Assembly: GCA_016617855.1 (NCBI GenBank)
Contig: JAECUM010004332.1
Location: forward strand, 62,001-126,000
Direction of reading: 5' to 3'
Source: Megalonaias nervosa
Lineage: Eukaryota; Mollusca; Bivalvia; Unionida; Unionidae
DNA length: 64,000 nt
A program made the position numbers and the translations under genes. Shown here piece by piece: positions 48,241 through 57,214 of this stretch (positions within the stretch are counted from its first letter, which is position 1; each line of letters starts with the position of its first letter). A model generated the notes under the pieces. The model was given only the letters and a program-made list of their open reading frames with translations. It searched no databases and had not been told where the DNA came from.

Positions 48241-49323
48241 TACTGCTCCAACCCCAACATCACTTGCATCAACAGATAGTTTAAAGATTGACTGAAATTT
48301 GGAGCTGTAAGAACCGGTGCACTTTTAAGTATGGCTTTTAACCTATCAAAAGCCTCCTGACATTTTTCAGTCCAAAGAAACTTGTTTTTCTTGCTCAACA
48401 AGTTTGTCAGGGGTTCAGCAATATTAGAAAAATTGGAACAAAATTTCCGTTAGTATCCAACTATACCTAAAAATCGCATCAGCTGCTTTTTACTGACAGG
48501 CACAGGGAAATCAGAGATAGCCTTGACCTTAGCATCTATAGGTTTAACTTGTCCATATTGCACAATATGTCCTAGAAAAGTTACACAAGCACGGCAGAAC
48601 TCACTTGGATAAATTGATTGTCAAACTTGCATCAGTGAGTCTGTCAAAGAATTTCTGAATTGTTGCTAGATGTTCTCTCCAGGTGTCGTTGTAGATGATG
48701 ACATCATCGATGTAAGCATCACAATTATCTAGACCAGAGGTAATCATATTCATCAAACGTTGAAAGGTACTTGGGGAACCCTTCATCCCGAATGGCATTA
48801 CTTTATATTGATAGAGTCCATCTGGAGTCACAAATGCTGAAATTTCCTTTGCCCTTTCTGTTAGTGGAATTTGCCAAAATCCTTTCAGAAGGTCGAATTT
48901 GGTGATGTACTTGGCATTTCCAATTTTATCAATACAGTCATCGATTCTTGGTAATGGAACTGAATCTGTTTTTGTCACACTGTTCACCTTCCAATAATCA
49001 GTGCACATACGGAAAGTTTTATCTGGTTTCAGAACAAGTATGCATGGTGAACTCCAGTCACTTTTACTGGGCTCGTTGAAATCACTCTCCAGCAAATACT
49101 GATTTTCCTTTTTCAGGTATTCCTGTTTGAGAGGGTTCATCCTGTATGGGTGTTGTTTCACAGGTTTAGAATTCACAATTTCACCGTCATGAAAAAATTT
49201 GTTTGTCCTTGTAGGAACATCTGGAAATAAGTGCTCAAATTCAAATAATAACTGTTTAAGTTCATTCTTTTCCTGTTGCTGTAAATGTAAAAGTTTCTGG
49301 TCCAGATTTTTCATAATTTCCAA
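48241..49323 (-). pseudogene. Reverse transcriptase domain of the pol remnant
   Basis: The open part (48601-49323, 240 codons) carries the RT blocks: SDWSSPCILVLKPD, CTDYWKVN, KFDLLKGFWQIPL, FVTPDGLYQYKVMPFGM and the catalytic YIDD at 48703-48714, then thumb sequence. Translation of 48300-48600 in another frame continues the RT connection region (FLGIVGY-like), so a frameshift lies near 48600. YIDD is a normal active-site variant in gypsy RT. Directly upstream (toward 49500) is the integrase GPY/F module rather than protease. Confidence 0.9.
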
Positions 49324-49479
49324 ATTCCAAAGATTTGTCGCTCCAAAATCAATAGTGTCCGATTGAATTCATTCACTTAAATCCACAGTGAGTGGGACAG
49401 GGACAACTAAATCAATTGCATGATTTACTTGGCTGTCTCTTTCTATATACTGGTACTCCATTAATTTATTTAGATCAGA

Positions 49480-50417
49480 GTACTGTTATTATAATTTAAC
49501 TCATTTGTTTTCTTCTTAACTTTGTAAGGGCCGTAAAATCTAATTTGAAGAAAATTTTGAAGAATGAGCAAGAGAAAATGAACTCTATTACAAGACTCAA
49601 AACTTCTCTCAAGTAAAGTTCTTTGAAACCATAGTTTCACTTTTGACTTGAATTGCTGAATGCCAAATTCAAGCATAACTAGCTGGAAATTTCCAGACAT
49701 AAAATTTGACCCTTGATCTGATTGGACAGATTTGGGAAGGCCAAATTGAGTAAAAACTTTATCAAAGCTTTTACTATAGTTTTGGTTTTAATGTTCCTCA
49801 AAGGAATTGCCTCTGGGAATCTTGTTGACGCACACATAATGGTTAACAAATATTGGTTGCCTGACTTGGTCTTAGGTAAGGGACCAACACAGTCTACCAA
49901 AATTCTGCTAAATGGTTCGTCAGATGCAGGAATAGGTTGCAGATGAGCCTTAGGTATCTTCTGATTGGGTTTTCCTACCATTTGACAAGTATGACAAGAT
50001 CTGCAGTATTTACAAAACATCACTTTTGATTTTTGGCCAACAAAAGTGAGTCAAGATCTTGTGATAAGTCTTATTAATCCCTAAATGACCAGCCAGAGGA
50101 GTTTCATGGGCCAAACTAAGTATTTCCTGTCTGTAAGACTTTGGAACTACAATTTGATAGTTCACCGACCGTTCATCACCAGCAGGTACCTTGGGAAGTC
50201 TCCATTTTCTCATAAGAATTCCATTTTTAATGAAATAACAGACAGGTACTTCAGTGGCTTCAGTTTCACTAATGGCCCTCTGAAACAAACAGGAGATCTC
50301 AGGATCTTTTTCCTGTTCGATGACAAGTGATTGTCGTTTAACACCCTGATTAGATAAAAGAGAATGAGTAGTTAAAAGAGGATCACTGTGATCGATACCT
50401 TTGATTGCTCCAAACAT
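49480..50417 (-). pseudogene. Integrase remnant, located before RT
   Basis: The N-terminal HHCC zinc-binding module is visible as AHETPLAGH and CRSCHTC. The catalytic core starts at VDCVGPLP with STRFPEAIPL after it. A frameshift near 49710 interrupts the region of the second aspartate, and part of the core after it seems deleted. The C-terminal GPY/F module survives as RFYGPYKV at about 49510-49545. Two open parts overlap (50010-50417 and 49679-50023) in different frames. The order integrase then RT is the key feature of this element. Confidence 0.87.
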
Positions 50418-50880
50418 GGAGTGAAAGTGACCTCATCAAAAGTCCGACCAATACATGTGTCAGCTAAAGGAATGTTTTCCTTATCGAAATCATTCTCAAG
50501 AGCTTTCTTTGCCATAGCTCGAGTAACTGCACAAGCTGGGTATAAATGAGGAAATTCTGTTTCAATTGGCTCAACTTTCTGATCCAAAGAAAGCTTGTCA
50601 GTTACAAGTGGATTAACCACAACCTTGTCTCCAGCTAGGTCGTTGCCTAGTAACAAATGAATGCCCTCAACAGGTAAAGAAGACACTATACTGACTGTCA
50701 CAGGTCCTGAAACTAAGTCTGATGACAAATTTACAGAATGGAGAGGAACATTAACAAAGCCGCACTCTACTCCCTGAATTAGAAGACTTCTCAGAAAAAG
50801 GCAAAGTACCTGATAATAAAAGTCTCTAAGAAGTTCCTGTATCCCTTAAAATTTTAATAGGGATAGGATTGTCCAAATCA
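50418..50880 (-). pseudogene. Retropepsin-like protease region
   Basis: DTGTS at 50829-50843 is the aspartic protease active-site triad. It is followed by an in-frame TAG and a later frameshift. The open part at 50372-50728 includes VEGIHLLLGNDLAGDKV, the second hallmark (LLGNDL) of this class of gypsy protease. The region then leads without a gap into the integrase. Confidence 0.8.
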
Positions 50881-52104
50881 CCCAAGAGTGATATAGAACC
50901 CTTCAAGATGAATGGTTCATAATTCTCCATAATAAAATCAGACTGGGGTTTATTAGACCCAACAAATGTATTTCTTTCAATACATGACAGTGACCTTGAC
51001 CTCTTAGAAATAAGAACATTTGGGATAGGTCTATCTTGATTCTGATGCCTATTTTTCAGTCTGAAGCAATCAGAAATAATGTGTCCTTTCTTCTTGCAAT
51101 AGGTACACATAGGAAGAGACAAGGATTTTAAATCAAACTTATCTGAAGCTTGATTTTTAAAAGTTGTGCCAGACTGAGTTTTAGAAGGAGTCGTATTAGG
51201 CTGAAATACCTTTCTACCAGTAGACTGCTGAGTGAAAGACTTGCCTACAACAGAAACTTTATGAGTTAAGGAATACTCATCAGCAGCACGAGCAGCATTT
51301 TCCAAGGCTTCGATCTGATGCTTGTAAAGATACATCCTAATGTTATTATGGACACAGTTCCTAAACTTTTCAACTAACATGAGTTGTCTGAGACTTTTGT
51401 AATCTTTGTTAACCTTTCTAGAAGAGCACCACCTATCAAATTGTTGTGCTTTTTCCCATGCAAGTTCGACATAGGTCTTGTCAGTTGATTTTATAGAATT
51501 CTGAACTTTTGCCGATAAGCCTTGGGGACTAACTCATAACCCTTCAAGATGCATTCCTCAACCAAATCATAGTCAGCACTCTGCTCTAGTGACAGTGAAA
51601 AATAAATATCACTAGCTCTACCAGTAAGTACAGATTGTAATAACAGAGTCCAATGCTCCCTTGGCCACTTCAAATTTTCCGCAATTTCTTCAAAACGAGG
51701 AAAATATCTGTCTACTTCTTTTTCCAGAAAAGGGGGCACTAACTTGATATTTTTGAAACGTCAAAAGTAGGGGAGTGTTTTCCTTTTGCCAGCTCTAATT
51801 CTTTTAACCGAATTTGAAATTCCCTTTCATCCTTCTCTTTTTGCATCTGGCTCTCTCTCTCTCTCTCTCTCTTCAAATTGTAACTGCATTTGTTTATCTT
51901 TCTCTCTTTCCTGTCTCTCTCTTTCTCCTCTTTCTCAAATTGTAACTGTATTTGTTTATCTTTCTCTCTTTCCTGTCTCTCTCTCTCTCCTCTTTCTCAA
52001 ATTGCAACTGCATTACTTCCATTTCTTTTTTCCATTTGTATCTTTTCTATCTGAAACTGAACCTGTCTAATCTCCAATTCCAACTTTTTTAGCTGGACTT
52101 CCAT
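50881..52104 (-). pseudogene. gag remnant with SCAN-related segment and zinc knuckle
   Basis: The probable start is an ATG at 52104. The first part encodes a strongly charged coiled coil with internal repeats of the type ERDKQxQLQFE, seen as CTCTCT-rich DNA at 51850-52020. The next part (51491-51739) contains EVDRYFPRFEEIAENLKWP and YELVPKAYRQKFR, typical of the capsid region of Gmr1-like gag and related to the vertebrate SCAN domain. A CX2CX4HX4C zinc knuckle (CTYCKKKGHIISDC) lies at 51066-51107. Frameshifts occur near 52000, 51760 and 51480. Confidence 0.82.
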
Positions 52105-52305
52105 TTTCAAAATTTCCAAACACTCCTGGATAAAATTTTAAAAAGTCTCTACCTTTGATGATACTTTGAAAAAAAGCCTGTTGATTCCACTGAAAATTTC
52201 AAACAAAATATGAAATAGTACTTGGGATTTAAAAAACTTCTGAAAACTAGGGGAATTTAAATTTCAAAAACAATTTTTTGGGAAATATTTAGCCAAAATT
52301 CATAT

Positions 52306-52323
52306 ATCCCGGATGAGCCCCCA
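52306..52323 (-). promoter_or_regulatory. Primer-binding site, tRNA-Pro type
   Basis: Element-sense TGGGGGCTCATCCGGGAT differs at one position from the classic retroviral proline tRNA primer site (TGGGGGCTCGTCCGGGAT). It is 9 bp inside the 5' LTR. Confidence 0.85.
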
Positions 52324-52332
52324 GTTTTCTTT

Positions 52333-53243
52333 TGTTACGTATAGGCTCGTACAGAAGTAACAAAAGAAAAGAGTGACATCAACAAGCTTTGTAAATTTAA
52401 CAAAATAATTTATTTCCCTAGAAAACAAGGTAAAAATATGAAATAGGACTTACAGTTTGTGAATCTAATCCAAAAATTAATCCTAGAATTAAAAAATATA
52501 AGTCCTATCACTAAAAAGTTCTAATTGAATCCAAGTTCGAATCTTGATGAAGTTCCAATATGGAAGGCGATGACGTCCTCTATAACCAGTTTGTGTTGAT
52601 GTGTCAACAGTTCCTTGTTGAGTCACCAAGAATATAATTCCGGCTTTTGAATTCCAAATAATTTAGTAAATGTCTTTGTCCAAGAACTTAAATGAAAAAG
52701 AGTATTTTCCAGGGTGAATAAATTATTTTAAATAAAAAACTCAATTCAAATGGCTACAACAGGAATACCTTTTGGCCTGAAGGTATATTTTACCACTGAT
52801 CAAATCCACTAGAAAATGTCTGTTTTAACCTGCGATTTTAGATCACAATGATGGCTCACGTGGTCACTTAACTTGAACAGCGCAGTAAAAAAAATGCCAA
52901 TTTGCACGTAAGCTAGAATAGCCCTATCTAAGAATCAGATTCCCACACCGGAAATAAATTAAAAATAAAACTGTTTACAACAGAGCTAACACTTAGGCTG
53001 AACATGACCTTGGTAATGACCAATCATTTTCACTCATGTTTACAAATTCAGAACCAAGGTCAAGAACTAGGTCAGCTTAAAATATAATGTAGCAATCATT
53101 TTGCGTTCTAATCAGACTAAAAGAACTGAACTAAATTTACTTGGAAAAATGTCAAATCCAGTAAAATATTATCCTTACAATAAAATGTAATGAAACAAAA
53201 AGAAATTTAAAACTACACACAAATAATTTAATTACATATACGT

Positions 53244-53247
<4 letters not shown>
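52333..53247 (-). repeat. 5' LTR of the retrotransposon
   Basis: 915 bp, beginning (plus strand) TGTTACGTATAGGCTCGTAC and ending ATTACATATACGTAACA. The ends TGTTACGTAT and ATACGTAACA are perfect 10 bp inverted repeats with TG...CA. It directly repeats 46878-47777, although the inner end of the other LTR is TGTATATG rather than TGTTACGTATATG in element sense, a small terminal difference between the two copies. Confidence 0.94.

Positions 53248-53315
<68 letters not shown>
53248..53315. repeat. TA microsatellite beside the 5' LTR
   Basis: About 33 TA units between the LTR edge and a family D MITE. Confidence 0.95.
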
Positions 53316-53320
<5 letters not shown>

Positions 53321-53458
53321 TTATGAGTCCAACTGCAAAACTGCGCAGATCCAGATCTGCCATCACGTAATGCATCAGTAGATCTGGATCTGTGCATTTT
53401 GTCAGGAGTAATCATACACCATGATTTGCAGGCACATTATGCTAAGGCAGATCAAGAC

Positions 53459-53460
<2 letters not shown>
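53316..53460. mobile_element. Double-hairpin MITE (family D), copy 11, between TA repeats
   Basis: GAGTCCAACTGCAAAACTGC, then a hairpin with AGATCTGCCATCACGTAATG and CATCAGTAGATCTGG, then CATGATTTGCAGGCACATTA with its partner. TA repeats abut both ends, which suggests insertion into, or seeding of, TA-rich sequence by the TATATA-rich termini. Confidence 0.78.

Positions 53461-53532
<72 letters not shown>
53461..53532. repeat. TA microsatellite
   Basis: About 35 TA units at the right edge of the MITE. ORFs over this region are Tyr-Ile runs. Confidence 0.95.
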
Positions 53533-53534
<2 letters not shown>

Positions 53535-53974
53535 TTACAATAAATCTTTACAATAATATAGTGGTCCAGCTGTACCATTTGCTATTCAGAATTCTTCATT
53601 TCCAATATGTTTTATGCATTTGTCTGTCCATCCACCGTTCCATTTTTCCCACCGCTTCTCCATCCATCATACACTTCATTTCTGGAGTAAAAATCCCAAA
53701 CAGTTCAAGATATTCATATGGGACATCATATCCAGTTGACGTAACAAGATAAAATTACGAAAATAAGTGTGCACACATATGATGCCTATTGCTACTCCTT
53801 ATCCATTGTAAATTTGAACTCCCTATAAGTATAATCTCCAGCAAGTCCTTTTGCCTCCTAACACATTTTTGAAGGGCAGATAAATGTAGATGACTTTTTG
53901 TTGTTGTTGATACTGGTTTTCTGTGAGCAATTCCGAAGTGCTAGCACTTTAAATTTGTATATTAAGTCCATACG

Positions 53975-54184
53975 TTACATACTTGCCTTATAAGTCAAGT
54001 CAAACTGCAGAGAACAAAGATCCCTATTTGCCATAGCATAATGCACCTGCAGATCAGGACGTATTTTGTTTTTCTTCTGATTATTCCTAACAAACTGCAT
54101 ATACCCAGATCTGCTGCCACATTATGCAATGGCAGATCTGGGTCTTTGTAGTTCGCAGTTTAGCTCAAGTATGTACACATATAT
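53975..54184. mobile_element. Double-hairpin MITE (family D), copy 12
   Basis: TACATACTTGCCTTATAAGT and CAAGTCAAACTGCAGAGAAC at the left; GTAGTTCGCAGTTTAGCTCA at the right. Both hairpins are present (CCCTATTTGCCATAGCATAA and AGATCTGCTGCCACATTATG). Confidence 0.8.
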
Positions 54185-54309
54185 TTGTTCTTTTGAAACC
54201 TTCCTGCATTTTTGCCCGAGTTGCAAAGATATTTGAGCTTATGGAATTTTCTTGAGCTTGACAATCCATTCCTTCTCTTTGCATATCTGACTTGCAACTG
54301 GTGGGTCAT

Positions 54310-54640
54310 GAGTTCAAGACCTCAGTGCCAATGGGTTGCTTGGGTACCCTTAAGGAGGTAACTTGCCACAGTGCAAACCTCAGTGCCAGTGGGTTGATTG
54401 AGTACACTTAAGCAATGTATCTTGCCACAGTGCAAACCTCAGTGCCAATGGGTTGATTGAGTACCCTTGCAAGGTAGCTTGCCACAGAGCAAACATCAGT
54501 GCCAAATGGTTGATTGAGTACCCTTAAGCAATGTACCTTGCCACAGCTCAAACCTTAGTGTCACTGGGTTGATTGAGTATTTGTACTTCAGTGCCAATGG
54601 GTTGATTGAGTACACCTAAAGCAAGGTACCTGTACTTGCC
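54310..54640. repeat. About 60 bp minisatellite, about 5 copies
   Basis: Units carry CCTCAGTGCCAATGGGTTGA, TTGAGTACCCTTAAGCAA and TACCTTGCCACAGTGCAAA with several substitutions and small deletions. The phrase TTGGGTACCCTTAAGGAGGT opens the array. Confidence 0.85.
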
Positions 54641-54727
54641 TCATTTCAGTTTCTTAGGTCTGTTGTTCATGGCAAAATTAGCTTTTAAAATTTTTACTTG
54701 TTGAGAATGGAAAGACATGTTAAATAA

Positions 54728-54792
54728 AAATAATAATAATAGTTATTATTATTATTATTATTATTATTATTGTTATTGTTATTATTATTTTA
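54728..54792. repeat. ATT microsatellite
   Basis: About 20 ATT units with interruptions, just upstream of the split SINE. Confidence 0.9.
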
Positions 54793-55345
54793 GCATGCTA
54801 GCCTTTTGACCAGAATGGTGCAAGTTCAAATCCCAGTACGTGACTTTTTGGCGCCGCCGTTTTGGCACAGAGCCGTTTTGGCGCCAGCCATTTTGGCGTG
54901 CCAGTTACCTACATGGTTTAAATACTGGGTAAGTGGGACTAATTACTTGTTACATTGTGCCAACATACAACAACATCGCACTAACCTACCGTATTGAAAC
55001 CGATAGGGTATGTTATCACGACAATTATAACTCCAACATACAACAACATCGCACTAACCTACCATAAAAATAAATGTTTTTCGTGCAAACAATGTACTAT
55101 TTTATTGAGAAATACATTCATGTTAATAAGCGCCAAAACGACTGGCGCCAAAACGGCCCTGTGCCAAAACATCCTGCGCCAAAATGGCGGCACCAAAACG
55201 GTCGCGCCAAAACGGCAGCGCCAAAACATCCTGCTTCGTTCAAATCCTACCATTGGATCAGTTTGGGTCCTTGGACAATTCACTTTACTCTGATTGCCTT
55301 GGCACTCAATAACCTATTTGTGTTGCTGCCATAAAACACCAAATT
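54793..55345 (+). mobile_element. tRNA-derived SINE (family C), split by an insertion
   Basis: The head AGCATGCTAGCCTTTTGACC lies at 54792-54811, and B-box GTTCAAATCC at 54824-54833. After the 404 bp insertion, GTTCAAATCC is repeated at 55238-55247 and the SINE continues with TACCATTGGATCAGTTTGGG, TTGGACAATTCACTTTACTC and the tail CAATAACCTATTTGTGTTGC. Confidence 0.8.
54834..55237. mobile_element. Fold-back element with TTTTGGCGC repeats, 10 bp target duplication
   Basis: The left end contains repeated TTTTGGCGC/TTTTGGCAC motifs (GACTTTTTGGCGCCGCCG, GCCGTTTTGGCGCCAGCC). The right end contains many copies of the reverse complement GCGCCAAAAC. The ends would therefore fold together. Target duplication GTTCAAATCC flanks it exactly. 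The interior is AT-rich and holds a direct repeat (AACATACAACAACATCGCAC, at about 54962 and 55034). It is GC- and CpG-rich only at its ends. It encodes nothing recognisable, so it is non-autonomous. The 9-11 bp duplication would fit a Mutator-like transposase, but this is inference. Confidence 0.85.
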
Positions 55346-55704
55346 ATCAACAAGAAATATTGTTATTATTATTATTATTATTGTTGTTGTTGTTATTACC
55401 TGTTCAAGGAAATAATAAAAAGTGATGAAAACTTAACAAGACAGCCAAGGTGCACAGTATGGGAAACAAAACAGAAATGGCACAGGTTCTAATATTAAGT
55501 ATTTTGAATTGTGCGGTGTGAGATTATATTCTAGTTCCAGAATGAAATTGGGAAGAACTGGTAAAGTTCTAAAGTTCATTATTTGTGTTTGGCAAGTCCG
55601 TCAAGCTTGAATGTATATAATATAGTCTCAGGATGGTGAAAATGCTGCTGTTAAGAAACTTCCTGCCAATTAAATCTGTATGAGGTTAGTTTGAAATACT
55701 GTTT

Positions 55705-56870
55705 GTACATACATGTAACTGAAGAATCTAAATGCTATTTTTATACACATGTAACAGGGGAATCTGCAGGCCCAGCCTTAGGCTGATTGGACCAATTTGG
55801 CCCAATCGGGCCCCATTCTTGTTTAAATGTTTATTTCCAAATGCTGTGCATAAATCCATGGGGCCCTGCCAAGGAGATCCAAATCGGGCCCCACGTTTGC
55901 TAAGGCCATTCTTGGGAATCTGAAAGCTTTTTACATATGTATAACTGGAGAATCTGAGTGCTGTTTCTACACACATGTAACTGGGAAATCGGATTTTTTT
56001 TACATATGTATAACTGGAGAATCTGAGTGCTGTTTCGACACACATGTAACTGGGAAATCTGAATGCTTTTTACATATGTATAACTAGAGAATCTGAATAC
56101 TGTTTTTATACACATGTAACTGGATAATCTGAATTCTATTGTACATACATATAACTGGAGAATCTGAATGCTTTTTTTTTTGACATAAGTGTAATGGGAG
56201 AATCTCAGCGCTGTTTTTACACACATGTAACTAGAGTATCTAAATGCTGTTTTTACACACATGTAACTAGAGTATCTAAATGCTGTTTTTACACACATGT
56301 ATCTAGAGTATCTAAATGCTGTTTTTACACACATGTATCTAGAGTATCTAAATGCTGTTTTTATACACATGTAACTAGAGTATCTAAATGCTGTTTTTAC
56401 ACACATGTAACTAGAGTATCTAAATGCTGTTTTTACACACATGTAACTAGAGTATCTAAATGCTGTTTTTACACACATGTATCTAGAGTATCTAAATGCT
56501 GTTTTTACACACATGTATCTAGAGTATCTAAATGCTGTTTTTACACACATGTAACTAGAGTATCTAAATGCTGTTTTTACACACATGTAACTAGAGTATC
56601 TAAATGCTGTTTTTACATGTAACTGAAGAGTCTGAATGCTATATGTTAAAGTCAACAGCACTGATAACTGAAGAAAATGCTGTTTTTACACACATGTAAC
56701 TAGATTATCTAAATGCTGTTTTTACACACATGTAACTAGAGTATCTAAATGCTGTTTTTACACACATGTTACTAGAGTATCTAAATGCTGTTTTTACATG
56801 TAACTGAAGAGTCTGAATGCTATATGTTAAAGTCAACAGCACTGATAACTGAAGAAAATGCTGTTATGTA
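55705..56870. repeat. 36 bp minisatellite, about 28 copies, with an insertion
   Basis: The unit is CTAAATGCTGTTTTTACACA plus CATGTAACTAGAGTAT. It is nearly uniform from 56210 to 56610 and again from 56670 to 56790, and more diverged on the left (CTGGAGAATCTGAATGC). A 90 bp block ending GAATGCTATATGTTAAAGTC then AACAGCACTGATAACTGAAG occurs twice (about 56614 and 56796), showing block duplication. 36 is divisible by three, so long ORFs (253 codons minus, 142 codons plus) arise; they are not genes. Confidence 0.93.
55767..55917. repeat. Dispersed repeat family E, copy 2, inside the 36 bp array
   Basis: GGCCCAGCCTTAGGCTGATT, then GGACCAATTTGGCCCAATCG, GTTTATTTCCAAATGCTGTG, and ending CACGTTTGCTAAGGCCATTC. 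It shares landmarks with 28991-29176. It interrupts the minisatellite, with GGAATCTG on both sides that may be a target duplication or just the array phrase. Confidence 0.7.
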
Positions 56871-57045
56871 AATGTTATATGTTGGCTCAGTCATCTTGTG
56901 ACAGTCTAGGTCTTCAATTACAAGTGCCAATTTAGTTAATAAAAATTATTTCTCTTTGTATTAATGAGCTTGACCTATTAAGGCTACTTGATTTGGATGT
57001 TAAATATTCTGAATATAGGGAACTGCTGTGAAGTCTTTGAGTGGA

Positions 57046-57214
57046 TGGTTTGGTGTTTTATGGTACATCAACACAAGTAGGCTATTTAGTGCCAGTGCAG
57101 TTGGAGTAAATTCCAGGAACACATCATGTGGCTGAGCCAAGCTGGCCTGATGGTAGAAACTAAACCTGTGTGATTTTGGTGGTGAGTCTGGCATACTAAT
57201 CACGGGTCTACTGT
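57046..57214 (-). mobile_element. tRNA-derived SINE (family C), copy 8
   Basis: On the minus strand it has CCACAGTAGACCCGTGATTA, GTATGCCAGACTCACCACCA, ACACAGGTTTAGTTTCTACC (decayed B-box) and ATCAGGCCAGCTTGGCTCAG. The 3' part ATAGCCTACTTGTGTTGA then TGTACCATAAAACACC matches the family C end. Confidence 0.7.

Larger units (their letters stand above)
46878..53247 (-). mobile_element. Ty3/gypsy LTR retrotransposon, Gmr1-like order (integrase before RT)
   Basis: This 6.37 kb element has two LTRs of about 900 bp (46878-47777 and 52333-53247) that differ by only a few percent by eye plus a short indel. On the minus strand the order is 5' LTR, primer-binding site, gag with zinc knuckle, retropepsin (DTG), integrase, reverse transcriptase (YIDD), RNase H, polypurine tract, 3' LTR. 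Having integrase upstream of RT is unusual for Ty3/gypsy and is the hallmark of Gmr1-like elements, known from fish and other deuterostomes. The gag resembles that of the same group, the source of the vertebrate SCAN domain. Frameshifts and at least one in-frame stop (just after the protease DTG) show that this copy is inactive. Both flanks are TA repeats, so the target duplication (ATAT or longer) is uninformative. Confidence 0.92.

Noticed and set aside
49722..50330. Plus-strand ORFs within the retrotransposon
   Set aside because: They are antisense shadows of the minus-strand integrase.
55900..56661. 253-codon minus-strand ORF and 142-codon plus-strand ORF
   Set aside because: Both are made of the 36 bp minisatellite unit and lack any non-repeat coding context.
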